From: Comamonas sp. | GTDB taxonomy: Bacteria > Pseudomonadota > Gammaproteobacteria > Burkholderiales > Burkholderiaceae_C | DNA length: 64,000 nucleotides | Reading direction: 5' to 3' | Assembly: GCA_031277805.1 (NCBI GenBank) | Contig: JAITLR010000011.1 | Coordinates: 30,036-94,035 of the forward strand | Position numbers and translations under genes: made by a program | Part shown: positions 1 through 9,601 of the stretch, piece by piece | Layout of the letters: every line of letters starts with the position of its first letter | Numbering within the stretch: the stretch's first letter is position 1 | The notes under the pieces: generated by a model | Told to the model about the DNA's origin: nothing | What the model saw: the letters and a program-made list of their open reading frames with translations, nothing else | The model's database searches: none

Positions 1-195
1 GACATGGAGTTCGGTGATGCCGAAGAGGCCATCGCCGCAGTGAACACGGCACTTGCGCCGCTGGAACTCAGGCTCCACATCATAGAAAGCGATGACGACA
101 GCTATCTGCTGAGTTTGCAAGACGCGTCCTCCACCGAGCATCTTCGCCAGGCCTTGCAGGATGCGGGCCTGAACCTTCAGGAGCGGGATGCATGA
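1..195 (+). CDS. Hypothetical protein, C-terminal part (cut by window edge)
   Basis: The frame is open from the first base of the window, so the true start may lie outside it; the first visible ATG is at 4 and gives 63 residues. The visible part is acidic and has no membrane segment, signal peptide or recognisable motif. Its stop overlaps the next start by four bases (ATGA at 192-195), so the two genes are probably translationally coupled. I do not recognise the family. Confidence 0.55.
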   Translation, partial: DMEFGDAEEAIAAVNTALAPLELRLHIIESDDDSYLLSLQDASSTEHLRQALQDAGLNLQERDA

Positions 196-779
196 AGGGG
201 CTATGGAACCCAGACGCCTCAGTTGCTCAAAAATGGCTGATCGGCATTTTCTTGAGCGTCATGCTGGGTGCGATGGTGCCCATCTTCTCGCGCGGTTTCA
301 TACCCAGCGATGTCTGGCAATTGCAGGCGCTTTACATCTCTCTGGCATTGACTGCTCTGGGCCTGATCTGGCTGCGTGTTCTGTACAAACGCGGTCAATG
401 GAAACCCGCCGGCCCGTGGCAGGACTACGGCCCTCTCAAACGACTGCTGATGATTCCTCTGTGCCTGGGCTTTTGGCTGCTGGTGCTCTGGCTCAATCTG
501 GCAGCCACACTGCCCAAGGCTTACAACCAGGTCTTCGCCACAGAAGTCCAGACCGTGAGCAGCGCTACCAAAAAGCGCAGCTCGGGACGCTATAGCTGCC
601 ACTACCAGCTCAAGCTGCCCGAGGTGCGATATATGTTTTTCGAGTTTTGCATAGACGAGCAAGCCTTCGACCAGCTCCCCGACGGCCCCATGCCCGCACG
701 CCTGACGGCTCGGCAAAGCTATTTTGGCCGCTCCATTGACAGCATTGCACTGGTCGTACGCAGCACAGAATCCGAATAA
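192..779 (+). CDS. Hypothetical membrane protein, three N-terminal TM segments
   Basis: A 195-residue protein whose ATG overlaps the preceding stop as ATGA. Hydrophobic stretches at about residues 14-33, 43-63 and 84-106 look like three membrane spans. A soluble C-terminal domain of about 90 residues with two cysteines near residues 137 and 153 follows, and these could pair if the domain is periplasmic. Coupling to the upstream gene suggests a joint role. No family recognised and no function proposed. Confidence 0.6.
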   Translation: MKGLWNPDASVAQKWLIGIFLSVMLGAMVPIFSRGFIPSDVWQLQALYISLALTALGLIWLRVLYKRGQWKPAGPWQDYGPLKRLLMIPLCLGFWLLVLWLNLAATLPKAYNQVFATEVQTVSSATKKRSSGRYSCHYQLKLPEVRYMFFEFCIDEQAFDQLPDGPMPARLTARQSYFGRSIDSIALVVRSTESE

Positions 780-847
780 AAACCGACGTTTGCGCTTACG
801 TATCAAGCGATTTCAGCTATATCTTTGATACTACCCCCCGAAGAAAT

Positions 848-1390
848 ATGAGAATCCTGCTGCTCCCTCTGATTTTGATTGCGGGCCTTGGCCTGCTGCT
901 GTGTACTTGTGTGAACCTGCTCGCATTGACGAATCAACTGGAACTGCTCACAAGCTTGCTCAACGAGGATCAGCAGACAAATTTGTCGGTTGCACTCGGC
1001 GGAGGCATCTTTGCGGTCTGGATTCCCGCAGTGCTGATTGCGCAACGCATCAACAACGGCAACCGTCTGAAGTTTTCCTGGAAAAAAGTGCTGGCGGGTT
1101 GCCCCGATTGGATGCGCTATGCCGCCTTCGCCATCTTCGGCTACGCCATCGTGAACTTCCTCATGGTCATCTCCAACTCCAGCGTGGACGACGAACAGGG
1201 CATCAGGGCCTTCACAGGTCACGGCATGGCCTTCTATGCCATGGCTTTCAGCATTTTCTTTTCCAGCTGGAACCTTCCCGGCATGCTCAGTGCCCGCTAC
1301 TGCCCGGCCGGCCATGACGTGTCTCATGACGATCGGTTCTGCTCCCTTTGCGGTCTGCCTGCCGCACAAACCGGTCAGGACGATAATTGA
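848..1390 (+). CDS. Four-span membrane protein with C-terminal zinc-ribbon-like motif
   Basis: A 180-residue protein with hydrophobic segments at about residues 3-25, 48-65, 90-110 and 123-142. A short C-terminal tail contains CPAGHDVSHDDRFCSLCG. The CxxGH...CxxC spacing resembles a small zinc ribbon, as in membrane proteins that carry a treble-clef or rubredoxin-like knuckle on the cytoplasmic side. The gene stands alone between the membrane protein ending at 779 and murI. Family and function are unknown; metal binding is inferred only from residue spacing. Confidence 0.6.
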   Translation: MRILLLPLILIAGLGLLLCTCVNLLALTNQLELLTSLLNEDQQTNLSVALGGGIFAVWIPAVLIAQRINNGNRLKFSWKKVLAGCPDWMRYAAFAIFGYAIVNFLMVISNSSVDDEQGIRAFTGHGMAFYAMAFSIFFSSWNLPGMLSARYCPAGHDVSHDDRFCSLCGLPAAQTGQDDN

Positions 1391-1475
1391 GCCGCCATAG
1401 CCCTGTTGGCACTGCCAATTTCAAAGCGGCAGATACTGCGGGGTTCACTTCACTACCAACTCCATCGCCCAGGCC

Positions 1476-2381
1476 ATGTCTCATTCACAGTCTCCCATAG
1501 GCATCTTTGACAGCGGCGTGGGCGGCCTCAGTGTGCTGCAGGCCCTGCGCCACGAGCTGCCCCATGAGCAGTTTGTCTATCTGGCCGACAGCGGCAATGC
1601 ACCCTATGGCGATGCGCGCGGGGATGCCTTTGTACAAGAAAGAACCCTAGCCATCGCTCAGTATCTGCGCGAGCACCATGACATCAAGATTCTGGTCATT
1701 GCCTGCAACACGGCGACGGCCGCTGCCGTGGAGTTGCTCCGCGCGCAGATGCCGGACCTGCCGGTGATCGGGGTGGAGCCGGCGATCAAGCCCGCATCCT
1801 TTTCCAGTCAGACCCATCATGTGGGCGTGATCGCCACACGCGGCACCATCGGCAGCGGGCGTGTGGCACGGCTGGTGGACGAGCATGGTCAACGCGCCCA
1901 CTTCCATCTGATGGCCTGCGATGGTCTGGCCAAGGCCATCGAGCGCAGCACCGAACAGCCCTTGCCAGAAAACGCTGAAACTACCGAAACCAGAGCACTC
2001 TGCACAAGATACATCAGTGCTTTAGGCCAGTTCGGCCAGAAAACTGGGCAGATGGACACGCTGGTGCTGGGCTGCACGCACTATGTATTCGTCAAGGATG
2101 ATCTGCGTGCCCTGCTAGGCCCCGACATCCAGTTCCTGGACACCGGCGCCCCTGTGGCCCGCCAGACCCGGCGCATGCTGGAGCAGCGCAGCCTGCTGGT
2201 CCCGGAAGCCGAGGCCAGTGCGGCTGGCCATCACCTGGCCCTGCCCACGCAGATTCGACTCATGACCACAGGCTCTCTTCACGCACTGCAGGCTGCGGCT
2301 CAACGCTGGCTGGAGCTGCCAGACAACTGCTGCAGCCAAGTGGCTGTTACCTCACCCAGCGCCGAGGTCATGGCAGCCTGA
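1476..2381 (+). CDS. murI: Glutamate racemase
   Basis: Cytoplasmic enzyme that interconverts L- and D-glutamate for peptidoglycan. The 301 residues are somewhat longer than the usual 255-285. The N-terminal FDSGVGGLSVL motif (residues 11-21), the first catalytic cysteine in ACNTATAAA (C77) and the second in LGCTHYVF (C200, followed by H202) are all present. The ATG at 1476 places the family's start right before the SPIGIFDSG strand. The extra length lies in a segment around residues 160-195 and in the C-terminal tail. Neighbouring genes are unrelated, so it is probably a single-gene unit. Confidence 0.95.
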   Translation: MSHSQSPIGIFDSGVGGLSVLQALRHELPHEQFVYLADSGNAPYGDARGDAFVQERTLAIAQYLREHHDIKILVIACNTATAAAVELLRAQMPDLPVIGVEPAIKPASFSSQTHHVGVIATRGTIGSGRVARLVDEHGQRAHFHLMACDGLAKAIERSTEQPLPENAETTETRALCTRYISALGQFGQKTGQMDTLVLGCTHYVFVKDDLRALLGPDIQFLDTGAPVARQTRRMLEQRSLLVPEAEASAAGHHLALPTQIRLMTTGSLHALQAAAQRWLELPDNCCSQVAVTSPSAEVMAA

Positions 2382-2400
2382 GCCTTCAACGGGCCAGGTC

Positions 2401-3000
2401 TCAAACCCAGAGAGGCTCTGCGCCCGTATCCAGATAGCTGAGGTAGAAGCGCACATCAAACTCCAGCTGGTGGTAGTCCGGCTCCATATGCATGCACAGC
2501 TGATAGAAAGCCTTGTCATGGTCCATGACACGGATGTGCGCCAACTCATGCACGCAGATCATGCGTAAAAAAGCATCGGGGGCCTGTTTGAACATGCCGG
2601 CCACGTGAATTTCATGGCGTGCATTGAGCTTGCCGCCATGCGCAATTGCGCGGCGCGTATGCAGGCCCAGGGCATTGCGCACCACATGGATCTTGCTGTC
2701 GTAGGCGACTCGATGCAGCTGGCCTGCGTTGCGCAGATATTGCGCCTTGAGGGCATCCACATAATCGTACAAAGCCTTGTCCGTACGCACCGCATGCGCC
2801 TGCGGATACTTGCGCAACAGCCATTCAGCGGCCTTGCCGGCCTGCAGCCAGTCGCGCACTTTCTGCTGCAGCGACGGTGCATAGCCGGCCAGATAAGGCA
2901 GGGCCAGCGGCGATGCCGCCGCGGCCTTATCCTTGCGCAACTGCGCGCTGATGGAGCCCGAATACTTGGGCGTGGGAATAGGCTTCATATCAAATGACAA
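2401..3000 (-). CDS. YgjP-like M48-type zinc metallopeptidase (DUF45)
   Basis: A 199-residue soluble protein with the zinc-binding helix HELAH at residues 151-155 and a further His at 161 (HDKAF), the HExxH...H layout of the YgjP/DUF45 family. It has no signal peptide, so it acts in the cytoplasm. Members are annotated as metal-dependent hydrolases, and E. coli YgjP is reported to have nucleotide pyrophosphatase activity, so substrate cannot be inferred. It converges with murI, whose stop lies 19 bases away. The ATG at 3000 is the first in frame. Confidence 0.8.
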   Translation of the reverse strand: MSFDMKPIPTPKYSGSISAQLRKDKAAAASPLALPYLAGYAPSLQQKVRDWLQAGKAAEWLLRKYPQAHAVRTDKALYDYVDALKAQYLRNAGQLHRVAYDSKIHVVRNALGLHTRRAIAHGGKLNARHEIHVAGMFKQAPDAFLRMICVHELAHIRVMDHDKAFYQLCMHMEPDYHQLEFDVRFYLSYLDTGAEPLWV

Positions 3001-3066
3001 ACCCTCCGGTGCCGCAATTGCTGCAGCCGGGAGGGCTTGAGGTCAGGCAAAAGGCTGGAGGCCGAA

Positions 3067-3696
3067 TCAATGCAGATGGCGCGGGCGGCGATTGCCGCCA
3101 TGACCAGAGCCGGAGCCACCGGAGCCGCCGCGCGGAGGCTTGCCCAGCTCCAACGAGCTGACCAGAGCCTCGAAACGCTGCGAGAACAGCTTGTCGATTT
3201 CCTGCACCACGCCGCCCAGCTCGGCGCCGTCGAAATGGCGCTCCATGAGGTTGACGACATCCTGCACCAGCAGATCGCGCTGCACCTGCATGATGGCCGC
3301 CGGATTGGGACCGACGAACAGCATCACAAAATCGTCACGGCTTTGTGCTTCGGCAGGCGCTTCGTCCTCGTCGAACTCGGTGTCATAGAACGTCACCTCG
3401 ATGGGCGAGCCCTGCTCTGCCAGCTCATTGAGGCCCATGCACATATCGTCCAGAGCCTGGCGGAAATCGTCATCGCCGCGCACCGTCCAGCACATCTGCA
3501 GCGCGTGCTCTTCCGCGTTGAACTGGATACCAGGCTCTTCATCGTAGAAGCTGGATTCTCCCTCCTTCAGCGAGCGAGCACCTGCATAGGCCCACAAAGG
3601 GCGCAGCGCGTCCTGGAGCTGCTCGTACGTAACATCAGCACGGAGCAGAACCTGACCGTGGACATGAATTTCAAAAGCAGCGTTGTAACTAGACAT
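3067..3696 (-). CDS. Conserved hypothetical protein (DUF6806-like) with Gly-rich tail
   Basis: A 209-residue acidic protein that begins MSSYNAAFEIHVHGQVLL and ends in a Gly/Ser/Arg/His-rich tail from about residue 185. The composition suggests a cytoplasmic protein with a folded N-terminal domain and a disordered tail. I associate it with a betaproteobacterial family of unknown function (DUF6806) from the N-terminal pattern only. It lies 66 bases upstream of the metallopeptidase gene on the same strand, so the two may be co-transcribed. Confidence 0.65.
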   Translation of the reverse strand: MSSYNAAFEIHVHGQVLLRADVTYEQLQDALRPLWAYAGARSLKEGESSFYDEEPGIQFNAEEHALQMCWTVRGDDDFRQALDDMCMGLNELAEQGSPIEVTFYDTEFDEDEAPAEAQSRDDFVMLFVGPNPAAIMQVQRDLLVQDVVNLMERHFDGAELGGVVQEIDKLFSQRFEALVSSLELGKPPRGGSGGSGSGHGGNRRPRHLH

Positions 3697-3878
3697 TTAT
3701 TGATCTCTTGGAGTGCAGGCCCTGTCAGCATGACAGAACTTCAGCCCCATATTGCATCGAAGCCTGAGCTTTTCCAAGCTCCTTAACCAATGCCTGGCAC
3801 CCCTGTGCTCCATAGCATTACAGAGGGAGATTTTCTCACCGAAGTCATAACCGCGCAGACTCGTGGATTCAGCAGCGC

Positions 3879-4478
3879 TCAGAAGAAAATGCCGTTGGCC
3901 AGCAACCAGATCGAGAATCCCCACAGCGTCAATGCCGCCAGGCGCTGAAACACCTGAGGCTGCAGCCAGCGGACACGACCGGCCATAAGCACGGAGCCAA
4001 AGACAATCCACAGACCGCCAATCGATGCCACCAGCAGCACAAAGCTGCCCATGACTCCCGCATAGTTGGAGACGCTGAGCCAGGTCTGTACCGGAAACAG
4101 CGCCATCGCAAAGATCACGGCCTTGGGGTTGAGAAGCGTGGCAATGAACAGCTCAAGAGGCTTGACCGAAACCAGCAGCTCCTGCAGCGGATCCCGTCTG
4201 GATTGATACCAGAGCCTCAGGCCCAGCTTGGCGATATACAGGCCGCTGACCACCTTGATGATGTTGATGACAAACGGATAGTCATGCATCGTGGTGTTGA
4301 GCACCAGCCCCCAGAGGCTGGTCGCGCAGACATAGCCCAGACACTCAAAGGACAGCAAGGGTGCCGAACGACGCAGCCCCTGACTGATGCCAGAAGAAGC
4401 CAACAAAGTATTGGTGGGCCCGGGCGTGAGGAGAATGGTCGCAATGACCAGAAGAAAAGACCAATCGTTAACGTTCAT
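3879..4478 (-). CDS. LysE/RhtB-family amino-acid exporter
   Basis: A 199-residue inner-membrane protein with the LysE signature TPGPTNTLLASSG after the first span (residues 18-30) and five to six hydrophobic segments. Family members export amino acids or small metabolites by proton exchange. Here the usual Asn/Gly after TPGP is replaced by Thr, as in one LysE subgroup. No neighbour indicates the substrate. The ATG at 4478 gives the usual family length. Confidence 0.88.
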   Translation of the reverse strand: MNVNDWSFLLVIATILLTPGPTNTLLASSGISQGLRRSAPLLSFECLGYVCATSLWGLVLNTTMHDYPFVINIIKVVSGLYIAKLGLRLWYQSRRDPLQELLVSVKPLELFIATLLNPKAVIFAMALFPVQTWLSVSNYAGVMGSFVLLVASIGGLWIVFGSVLMAGRVRWLQPQVFQRLAALTLWGFSIWLLANGIFF

Positions 4479-4649
4479 CCCTGAACAAGCCCCGCGATAA
4501 CAGCAGTACAGGGCATGTTTTGTTGCAATGCAGCAAGAATAACGACATCAAGCGAATTTTTCGACGCAGGACGCTGGAGCCGACAGGTTTCTGTCATCCA
4601 TGTTCCACGTACCGAAAACGCTATTTTTCAGCGGGAGCAAAAACAAAAA

Positions 4650-4677
4650 GGACTTCAAGGCCAAAGGCCTGAAGTCC
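4650..4677 (-). terminator. Rho-independent terminator after tRNA-Leu
   Basis: A GGACTTCA...TGAAGTCC hairpin. On the minus strand it is followed by T5-G-T5 (complement of 4639-4649). It lies 20 bases past the tRNA-Leu 3' end. Confidence 0.85.
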
Positions 4678-4697
4678 TCGTCAACACCTTCAAACAC

Positions 4698-4786
4698 TGG
4701 TGCCCCGAACCGGAATCGAACCGGTACGCTTCGTTAAAAGCGGCAGATTTTAAGTCTGCAGTGTCTACCAATTTCACCATCGGGGC
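4698..4786 (-). tRNA. tRNA-Leu (anticodon UAA)
   Basis: An 89-nt class II tRNA on the minus strand. It has the acceptor GCCCCGA paired to TCGGGGC, encoded CCA, the D-arm AAATTGGTAGACAC, the anticodon loop CTTAAAA (anticodon TAA), a long variable arm and the T-loop GGTTCGATTCC. It is followed by its own terminator. Confidence 0.97.
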
Positions 4787-4852
4787 CCACTTGCCGCATG
4801 GCGCAAGCACCATCCGGCAAGTATTGCATCAGCCGACAGACCAATGCAATAA

Positions 4853-4878
4853 AAAAGGGAAGCTTTTGCTTCCCTTTT
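4853..4878 (-). terminator. Terminator between tRNA-Gly and tRNA-Leu
   Basis: A perfect AAAAGGGAAGC/GCTTCCCTTTT hairpin with a TTTT loop and a run of T on the minus strand. It sits between the two tRNA genes, so they are probably transcribed separately; it could work in both directions. Confidence 0.85.
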
Positions 4879-4885
4879 CAAAATC

Positions 4886-4961
4886 TGGAGCGGGAAAACG
4901 GGTTCGAACCGTCGACCTATACCTTGGCAAGGTATCGCTCTACCAACTGAGCTATTCCCGC
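4886..4961 (-). tRNA. tRNA-Gly (anticodon GCC)
   Basis: A 76-nt tRNA on the minus strand with encoded CCA. It has the acceptor GCGGGAA/TTCCCGC, D-arm AGCTCAGTTGGTAGAGC, anticodon loop TTGCCAA (GCC) and T-loop GGTTCGAACCC. Confidence 0.97.
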
Positions 4962-5057
4962 ATCTCTGAAAGCATCATGCTTTACAGAACAGACTTGAAT
5001 TATAGCCAGAAAAATTTACCGTTTTTCAAATTCGGCAAATTTCTCACTCGATCAGTA

Positions 5058-6680
5058 TCAAGCAAGCTGGGCTGCTCGCTCCAGGCGAGCTTTGACGATC
5101 TGCAGCAAATCCCGCTTTTGCACCTTGTTGGAGGCGTTGACGGGCAGGCTGTCGAGCTGCAGCACAAAACGCGGCACCTTGTAGTTGGCCATATTGGCAC
5201 GGCACCAGGCAATGAAGTCATCCTTGTCCAGCGTCATGCCATTGCGCGCCACCACGCAGGCACAGCCGACCTCGCCCATGCGCTCGTCGGCCACGCCGAT
5301 CACGGCAACCTGTGCCACTTCGGGATGGTTGGAAAGCAGGCGCTCGATTTCGGCCGGGTAGCAATTGAAACCGCCAACGATGAACATGTCCTTGAGTCGA
5401 TCGGTAATACGCAGATAACCACGCTCGTCCAGCACGCCAACATCGCCGGTATGCAGCCAGCCATCGGCGTCGATGGTCTCTGCCGTGGCTTCCTCGTCCT
5501 CGAAGTAGCCCTGCATGATGTGATAGCCACGCAGCAATACCTCACCGGCCTCGCCAACCGCCACTTGCCTACCCTGCCCGTCCACGCAACGCACCTCGGT
5601 GCCGGGCAAAGCCTTGCCGCAGGTATTGGTCACGGTCTCCACCGAATCCGTCGGCTCGCATAAGGTGGCACAGCCACCGCACTCCGTCAGACCATAGGCC
5701 GTGCTCACGTTTCTGATGCCCAGTTCCTCGCGCATGCGCCGGATCAGAATCGGTGGCACGGTTGACGCTCCCGTGACCGAGGACTGCAGCGAACTCAGAT
5801 CAAAGCTCTTGAGCTGGGGGTGTGCCAGCATGGACAGGAATAGCGTTGGAGGACCTGGCATGAAGGTGATGCGGTCACCTTCAATGCGGCGCAGGATCGC
5901 CTCGGCATCGAATACCTGTTCGGGGTATACCGTCGCTCCCTGCAACAAAGCCGCTACCCAACCCGCCTTGTAGCCAAAGGTATGGAAAAAAGGGTTGACG
6001 ATCAGATAGCGACTGCCTTCGGTCAACCCCACCACCTCGGACCAGGCCTTGAAAGCCAGAATCGTCGGGCGGTGCGCGCACATCACCCCCTTTGGACGGC
6101 CCGTGGTGCCCGAGGTGAACATCAGGTCGGCTGTATCGTCTGGCTTGATACGGGCTTCACGCTGCAGCTGCGCTTGCGCCTCCGTGGCATCGGCCTTGGC
6201 CATGAACTGTGTCCAACTCAGGTCCGCACTGGGCAGGACCTTGTCGCCCAGCACCACCAGATGCTCCAGCGTTGCGGGGCGCTGTCCGCCCAGCAGGTCG
6301 GGATAGTAGTTGTTGAGGAAGTCGCCCACACTGATCAGCACCTTGGCGCGGCTGCGCTCCAGAATGTCGGCAGCCTCGGCCCCCTTCATGCGGGTGTTCA
6401 GGGGCACCAGCACTCCGCCAGCCGCATGCACACCACAAGCTGCCACAATCCATTCGCTGAGATTGGGCGCCCACAAAGCCACACGATCACCCGCTTGCAG
6501 ACCCAACGCCATCAGGGCCCTCGCCACCTGGCGGCTGAGTCGCTGCAGTTGCGGATAGCTGATGGAACTGCCATTTTCGACAATGGCCGCACGTTCGGCA
6601 AAGCGACTGGCTACATCGGCCAGCATGCCAGGCAAGGTCAATACTGCCTCTGGCATCGCGTTCTGTTGGATATTCGACAT
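5058..6680 (-). CDS. scdA: Acyl-CoA ligase for the C,D-ring propionate (ScdA / ORF18 / FadD3-like)
   Basis: A 540-residue AMP-forming acyl-CoA synthetase with the P-loop [10 protein letters not shown] (189-198), YGLTE (329-333), GWLHTGD (407-413), [17 protein letters not shown] (430-446) and the catalytic lysine of NASNKV (K519). The last gene of the minus operon after kshB (3-base gap), it holds the position of TA441 ORF18. Disruption of ORF18 makes 9,17-dioxo-hexanorandrostan-5-oic acid accumulate. Its expected job is to attach CoA to that indanedione-propionate (HIP) before beta-oxidation. The substrate assignment rests on gene order; the ligase assignment is direct. Confidence 0.85.
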   Translation of the reverse strand: MSNIQQNAMPEAVLTLPGMLADVASRFAERAAIVENGSSISYPQLQRLSRQVARALMALGLQAGDRVALWAPNLSEWIVAACGVHAAGGVLVPLNTRMKGAEAADILERSRAKVLISVGDFLNNYYPDLLGGQRPATLEHLVVLGDKVLPSADLSWTQFMAKADATEAQAQLQREARIKPDDTADLMFTSGTTGRPKGVMCAHRPTILAFKAWSEVVGLTEGSRYLIVNPFFHTFGYKAGWVAALLQGATVYPEQVFDAEAILRRIEGDRITFMPGPPTLFLSMLAHPQLKSFDLSSLQSSVTGASTVPPILIRRMREELGIRNVSTAYGLTECGGCATLCEPTDSVETVTNTCGKALPGTEVRCVDGQGRQVAVGEAGEVLLRGYHIMQGYFEDEEATAETIDADGWLHTGDVGVLDERGYLRITDRLKDMFIVGGFNCYPAEIERLLSNHPEVAQVAVIGVADERMGEVGCACVVARNGMTLDKDDFIAWCRANMANYKVPRFVLQLDSLPVNASNKVQKRDLLQIVKARLERAAQLA

Positions 6681-6683
6681 GGT

Positions 6684-7775
6684 TTACTCCGGGAATTTGA
6701 CGCGCAGCTTCTCGCTGGTGGGAACCGACTGGCAGGCCAGGGTCCACTTCTTGGAAAGATCCTTGGTATCCAGCACTTCGTTGTGACGCAGATGCACGCT
6801 GCCGTCCTGCACCAGGCACATGCAGGAAGCGCACATGCCGGCCTGGCAGGAGAAGGGCACGTTGATCCCGGCGCGCAGGCCGGCTTCAAGAATGGTTTCC
6901 GTGCCACTGCAGGTAAATTCGTACTCTTCGCCATCCAGACACAGCTGCACCACGGCCTCGTCGACGGTAGCATCCATGGGAGATACGGCATCTTGCTGCT
7001 GCATCTGCTGCAGGGTTTCCTCATCCGGCAGAGAAACAAAGCGTTCCACATGCACCTGCTCGGCGGGCATTCCGGCGGCAATCATTGCGGCTTGCGCTGC
7101 GTCCATGAAAGGACCGGGCCCGCAGATAAAAGCCTGTCCGGCATTGGGAATCCAGGGCGTAGCCCAGGCCGCCAACTGCTGCTGTGAGGGAGCCCCTTGC
7201 ACCGAGTCCAGCCAGTGCATGACCTGCAGGCGATCCGGATACTCGGCCGCCAGTTGCTGCAGATCCTTCTTGAAGATGACAGAGCGCTCATCACGATTGG
7301 CATAGAACAGCACCACATTGCCCCGATGCTGCTTGAGCACGGTGCGCAAAATGGAGAACACCGGCGTGATGCCGCTGCCCCCGGCCAGCAGCAGAAAATT
7401 CTGCCCCAGATTTCTGGGGGAGAACAAGCCGGAAGGCGGCATGAGTTCGATCATGTCACCCGCACGAATTTTGTCGCAGACCCAGTTGGAGCCACGCCCC
7501 TGATGCACGCGCTTGACGGTCACGCGCAGTGCATCATCCAGTGCCGGAGCACTGGACATGGAATAGCAACGAGGCACATAGCGCCCCTCGATTGGCAATC
7601 GCAGCGTCAGAAACTGGCCGGGCTTGTAGCTGAACCGCTCCGCCAATGCCTCAGGCACATCAAACACAATGGATTTGGTGTCGTGTGTTTCATCGATCAC
7701 TGCGCGCACCCTCAACGGGTGATAGCGCGATGCGGTTGTTGTGGCTTCACTGCTCATTTCCATCCCCTTGCTCAC
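6684..7775 (-). CDS. kshB: Reductase component of 3-ketosteroid 9alpha-hydroxylase (KshB / ORF17)
   Basis: A 363-residue iron-sulfur flavoprotein. It has an N-terminal FAD domain with RCYS (69-72), an NAD(P)-binding domain with GGSGITP (132-138) and CGPGPFM (218-224), and a C-terminal plant-type [2Fe-2S] domain with C310, C315, C318 and C348. It passes electrons from NADH to the Rieske oxygenase KshA, encoded far away at 38464. The first ATG is used here, but Met5 or Met7 are possible starts. The order scdA-kshB-tesI matches TA441. Similar reductases serve phenylacetyl-CoA-type oxygenases, but the steroid context favours KshB. Confidence 0.85.
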   Translation of the reverse strand: MSKGMEMSSEATTTASRYHPLRVRAVIDETHDTKSIVFDVPEALAERFSYKPGQFLTLRLPIEGRYVPRCYSMSSAPALDDALRVTVKRVHQGRGSNWVCDKIRAGDMIELMPPSGLFSPRNLGQNFLLLAGGSGITPVFSILRTVLKQHRGNVVLFYANRDERSVIFKKDLQQLAAEYPDRLQVMHWLDSVQGAPSQQQLAAWATPWIPNAGQAFICGPGPFMDAAQAAMIAAGMPAEQVHVERFVSLPDEETLQQMQQQDAVSPMDATVDEAVVQLCLDGEEYEFTCSGTETILEAGLRAGINVPFSCQAGMCASCMCLVQDGSVHLRHNEVLDTKDLSKKWTLACQSVPTSEKLRVKFPE

Positions 7776-7853
7776 TCACACCTATCTGTGCAGCCATGGC
7801 CGCCGCTCCGGCAGCCAGCACTTCGGTCCATAGCTGCCCCTAAAACTCTGGGG

Positions 7854-9587
7854 TTAGACAATCAGGCTGCCCTCTGTCTGCCCGGCAACTGCAACTGCGC
7901 TACATGGCAACCGATCCTCCAAAGCAGCAGCCTTGCCCGCACGACGCCCGGAAAACACGCAGTCGGCCAAGGAAAGCCCGCTGACATAGCGCGAAGACGC
8001 CACGCCAATAGCCGTACGCCCTGCGGCATAGAGGCCTGGAATATCACGGCCAGCGCCATCAATGACAGCACCGTTTTCCTCATTGACCTTGAGCCCTCCC
8101 AGACTCAATACGGCCAACGGGAACATCTTCTGGCTGATGGAGATATCGATGGCAAACAGCGAGCCGCCCTTGAACTCATGACGCATGTCCAGAGATTTGC
8201 CCATGGGGTCGTCGCGCTCACCGCGCGCTGCGGCATTGGCCGCATCGAACTGGCGCTGCAGCAAAGCCGCGTCGGCCCCGATCTTGCTGGCGAGATCGAA
8301 TACGGACCGGCCCTTGACCGCCACCTTGTACATCAGCACCAGCGCGGGCATGGACTGAAACGCCCAAAGCCCGCCGAACAGGCACTGCCAGATCGCCTGG
8401 CGGCGCAGGCGGCTGTCGATGATGAGCCAAGCCTTGCCGCCCTGGTTCTCCATCATCTCGTAGCCAAGCTTGGCGCCATAGACCTGCTCGTTGCAAAAGC
8501 GCTCACCCCTGTTGTTGACCACCAGTCCCTTTGGCCAGACCGAGGGCGGCGTGATGAAGCGCCAGGCCGAGATATTGTTCAGATCCTGTCCTATGCCGCC
8601 CGCCGACTGGCCCAGGCGCAGGCCCGAGCCGTCGCAACCTGCGGCACCCGTAAGCCACCCCGGTGTATAGGCCGGAGCATGCTGACTCATGAGTTCGGAG
8701 TTGAAGACATAGCCGCCAGTGGAGAGCACCACGGCCTGCCTGGCGCGGATGAAGCGCTTCTCGCCGATCTCGCTTTCGATCTGCGCGGCCTCGCGCCGAC
8801 CCGCCTGAGCACGCGGCGCCTGGTACAGACGCCACTTGGCCACCAGCTCGTCGAGCTTCTTGTGGCGCTCGGTCAGCGCGTCGCCGGCCGGCAGCACCAT
8901 GACCTCCACGCCCAGCACCCGGCCCGTATCCCGCTCGCGCACCAGGCGCTGCACGCGGGCCTGAGTCAGAGTGCGTGCGCCATGGGCCAACGTGGACTGC
9001 TTGAGCGCCGCATAGAACATAGCGCCCGACTGTCCCTTGGCCACCGCACGGTGGCCGCGCGGCACGGGCTTCTTGGCCAGCTTGGGATTGCCGTAGGCCG
9101 GCACCACCTCGTTGCCCGAGTAGTACAGGTAAATGCCATCGGACGGATACGAGGTCTTGTAAGCCGGCATGGTGGAGCCGAAGCTCACGCCCTGCTTTTC
9201 CAGCCACTGCAGATTCGCGACGCTGTCGCGGCTGAAGCGTGCAAGAGTCGCATCGCTGACCACGCCGTTGACTTCATGCTTGAGGTAGTCCTCCATGGCC
9301 TCGGGCGTGTCCTCGAAGCCCGCCTGCTTCTGGTAGACCGTGCCGCCACCCGCATAGACCACGCCGCCCGAAAGCACACTGGCGCCGCCGCCACCGAAGC
9401 GGTCTATCACCAGCACCTCGGCGCCCTGCTCGCGCGCCTCGATGGCTGCGCTGGCACCCGCGGCGCCCCAGCCGACCACGATCACGTCCGTGGCATCCGA
9501 CCACAGGACTTCATCGGCAGAGCCCACGTCCAGCGCCGCATCCACGGGATTGATGGTGCTGATGTGTTTTGGGGAACTGTTTGTCAT
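7854..9587 (-). CDS. tesI: 3-Ketosteroid delta4(5alpha)-dehydrogenase
   Basis: A 577-residue flavoprotein of the fumarate-reductase/KstD superfamily that introduces the 4,5 double bond into 5alpha-3-ketosteroids. The dinucleotide fold is at residues 34-62 (VVGWGAAGASAA), and the C-terminal FAD signature includes GLYAAGR and YVSGLSLADCVFSGRRAG. The start is ATG at 9587. The reading frame stays open further upstream, but that extension runs into tesH and lacks the family fold. The gap to tesH is 14 bases, so both are co-transcribed. Assignment of TesI against TesH rests on gene order and on which protein carries the KstD-type active-site motif. Confidence 0.88.
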   Translation of the reverse strand: MTNSSPKHISTINPVDAALDVGSADEVLWSDATDVIVVGWGAAGASAAIEAREQGAEVLVIDRFGGGGASVLSGGVVYAGGGTVYQKQAGFEDTPEAMEDYLKHEVNGVVSDATLARFSRDSVANLQWLEKQGVSFGSTMPAYKTSYPSDGIYLYYSGNEVVPAYGNPKLAKKPVPRGHRAVAKGQSGAMFYAALKQSTLAHGARTLTQARVQRLVRERDTGRVLGVEVMVLPAGDALTERHKKLDELVAKWRLYQAPRAQAGRREAAQIESEIGEKRFIRARQAVVLSTGGYVFNSELMSQHAPAYTPGWLTGAAGCDGSGLRLGQSAGGIGQDLNNISAWRFITPPSVWPKGLVVNNRGERFCNEQVYGAKLGYEMMENQGGKAWLIIDSRLRRQAIWQCLFGGLWAFQSMPALVLMYKVAVKGRSVFDLASKIGADAALLQRQFDAANAAARGERDDPMGKSLDMRHEFKGGSLFAIDISISQKMFPLAVLSLGGLKVNEENGAVIDGAGRDIPGLYAAGRTAIGVASSRYVSGLSLADCVFSGRRAGKAAALEDRLPCSAVAVAGQTEGSLIV

Positions 9588-9601
9588 CGATCTCCCCGTG
9601 C

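Noticed and set aside
4515..5663. A 382-codon plus-strand frame across both tRNA genes into scdA
   Set aside because: It crosses two certain tRNAs and two terminators; no known protein features.
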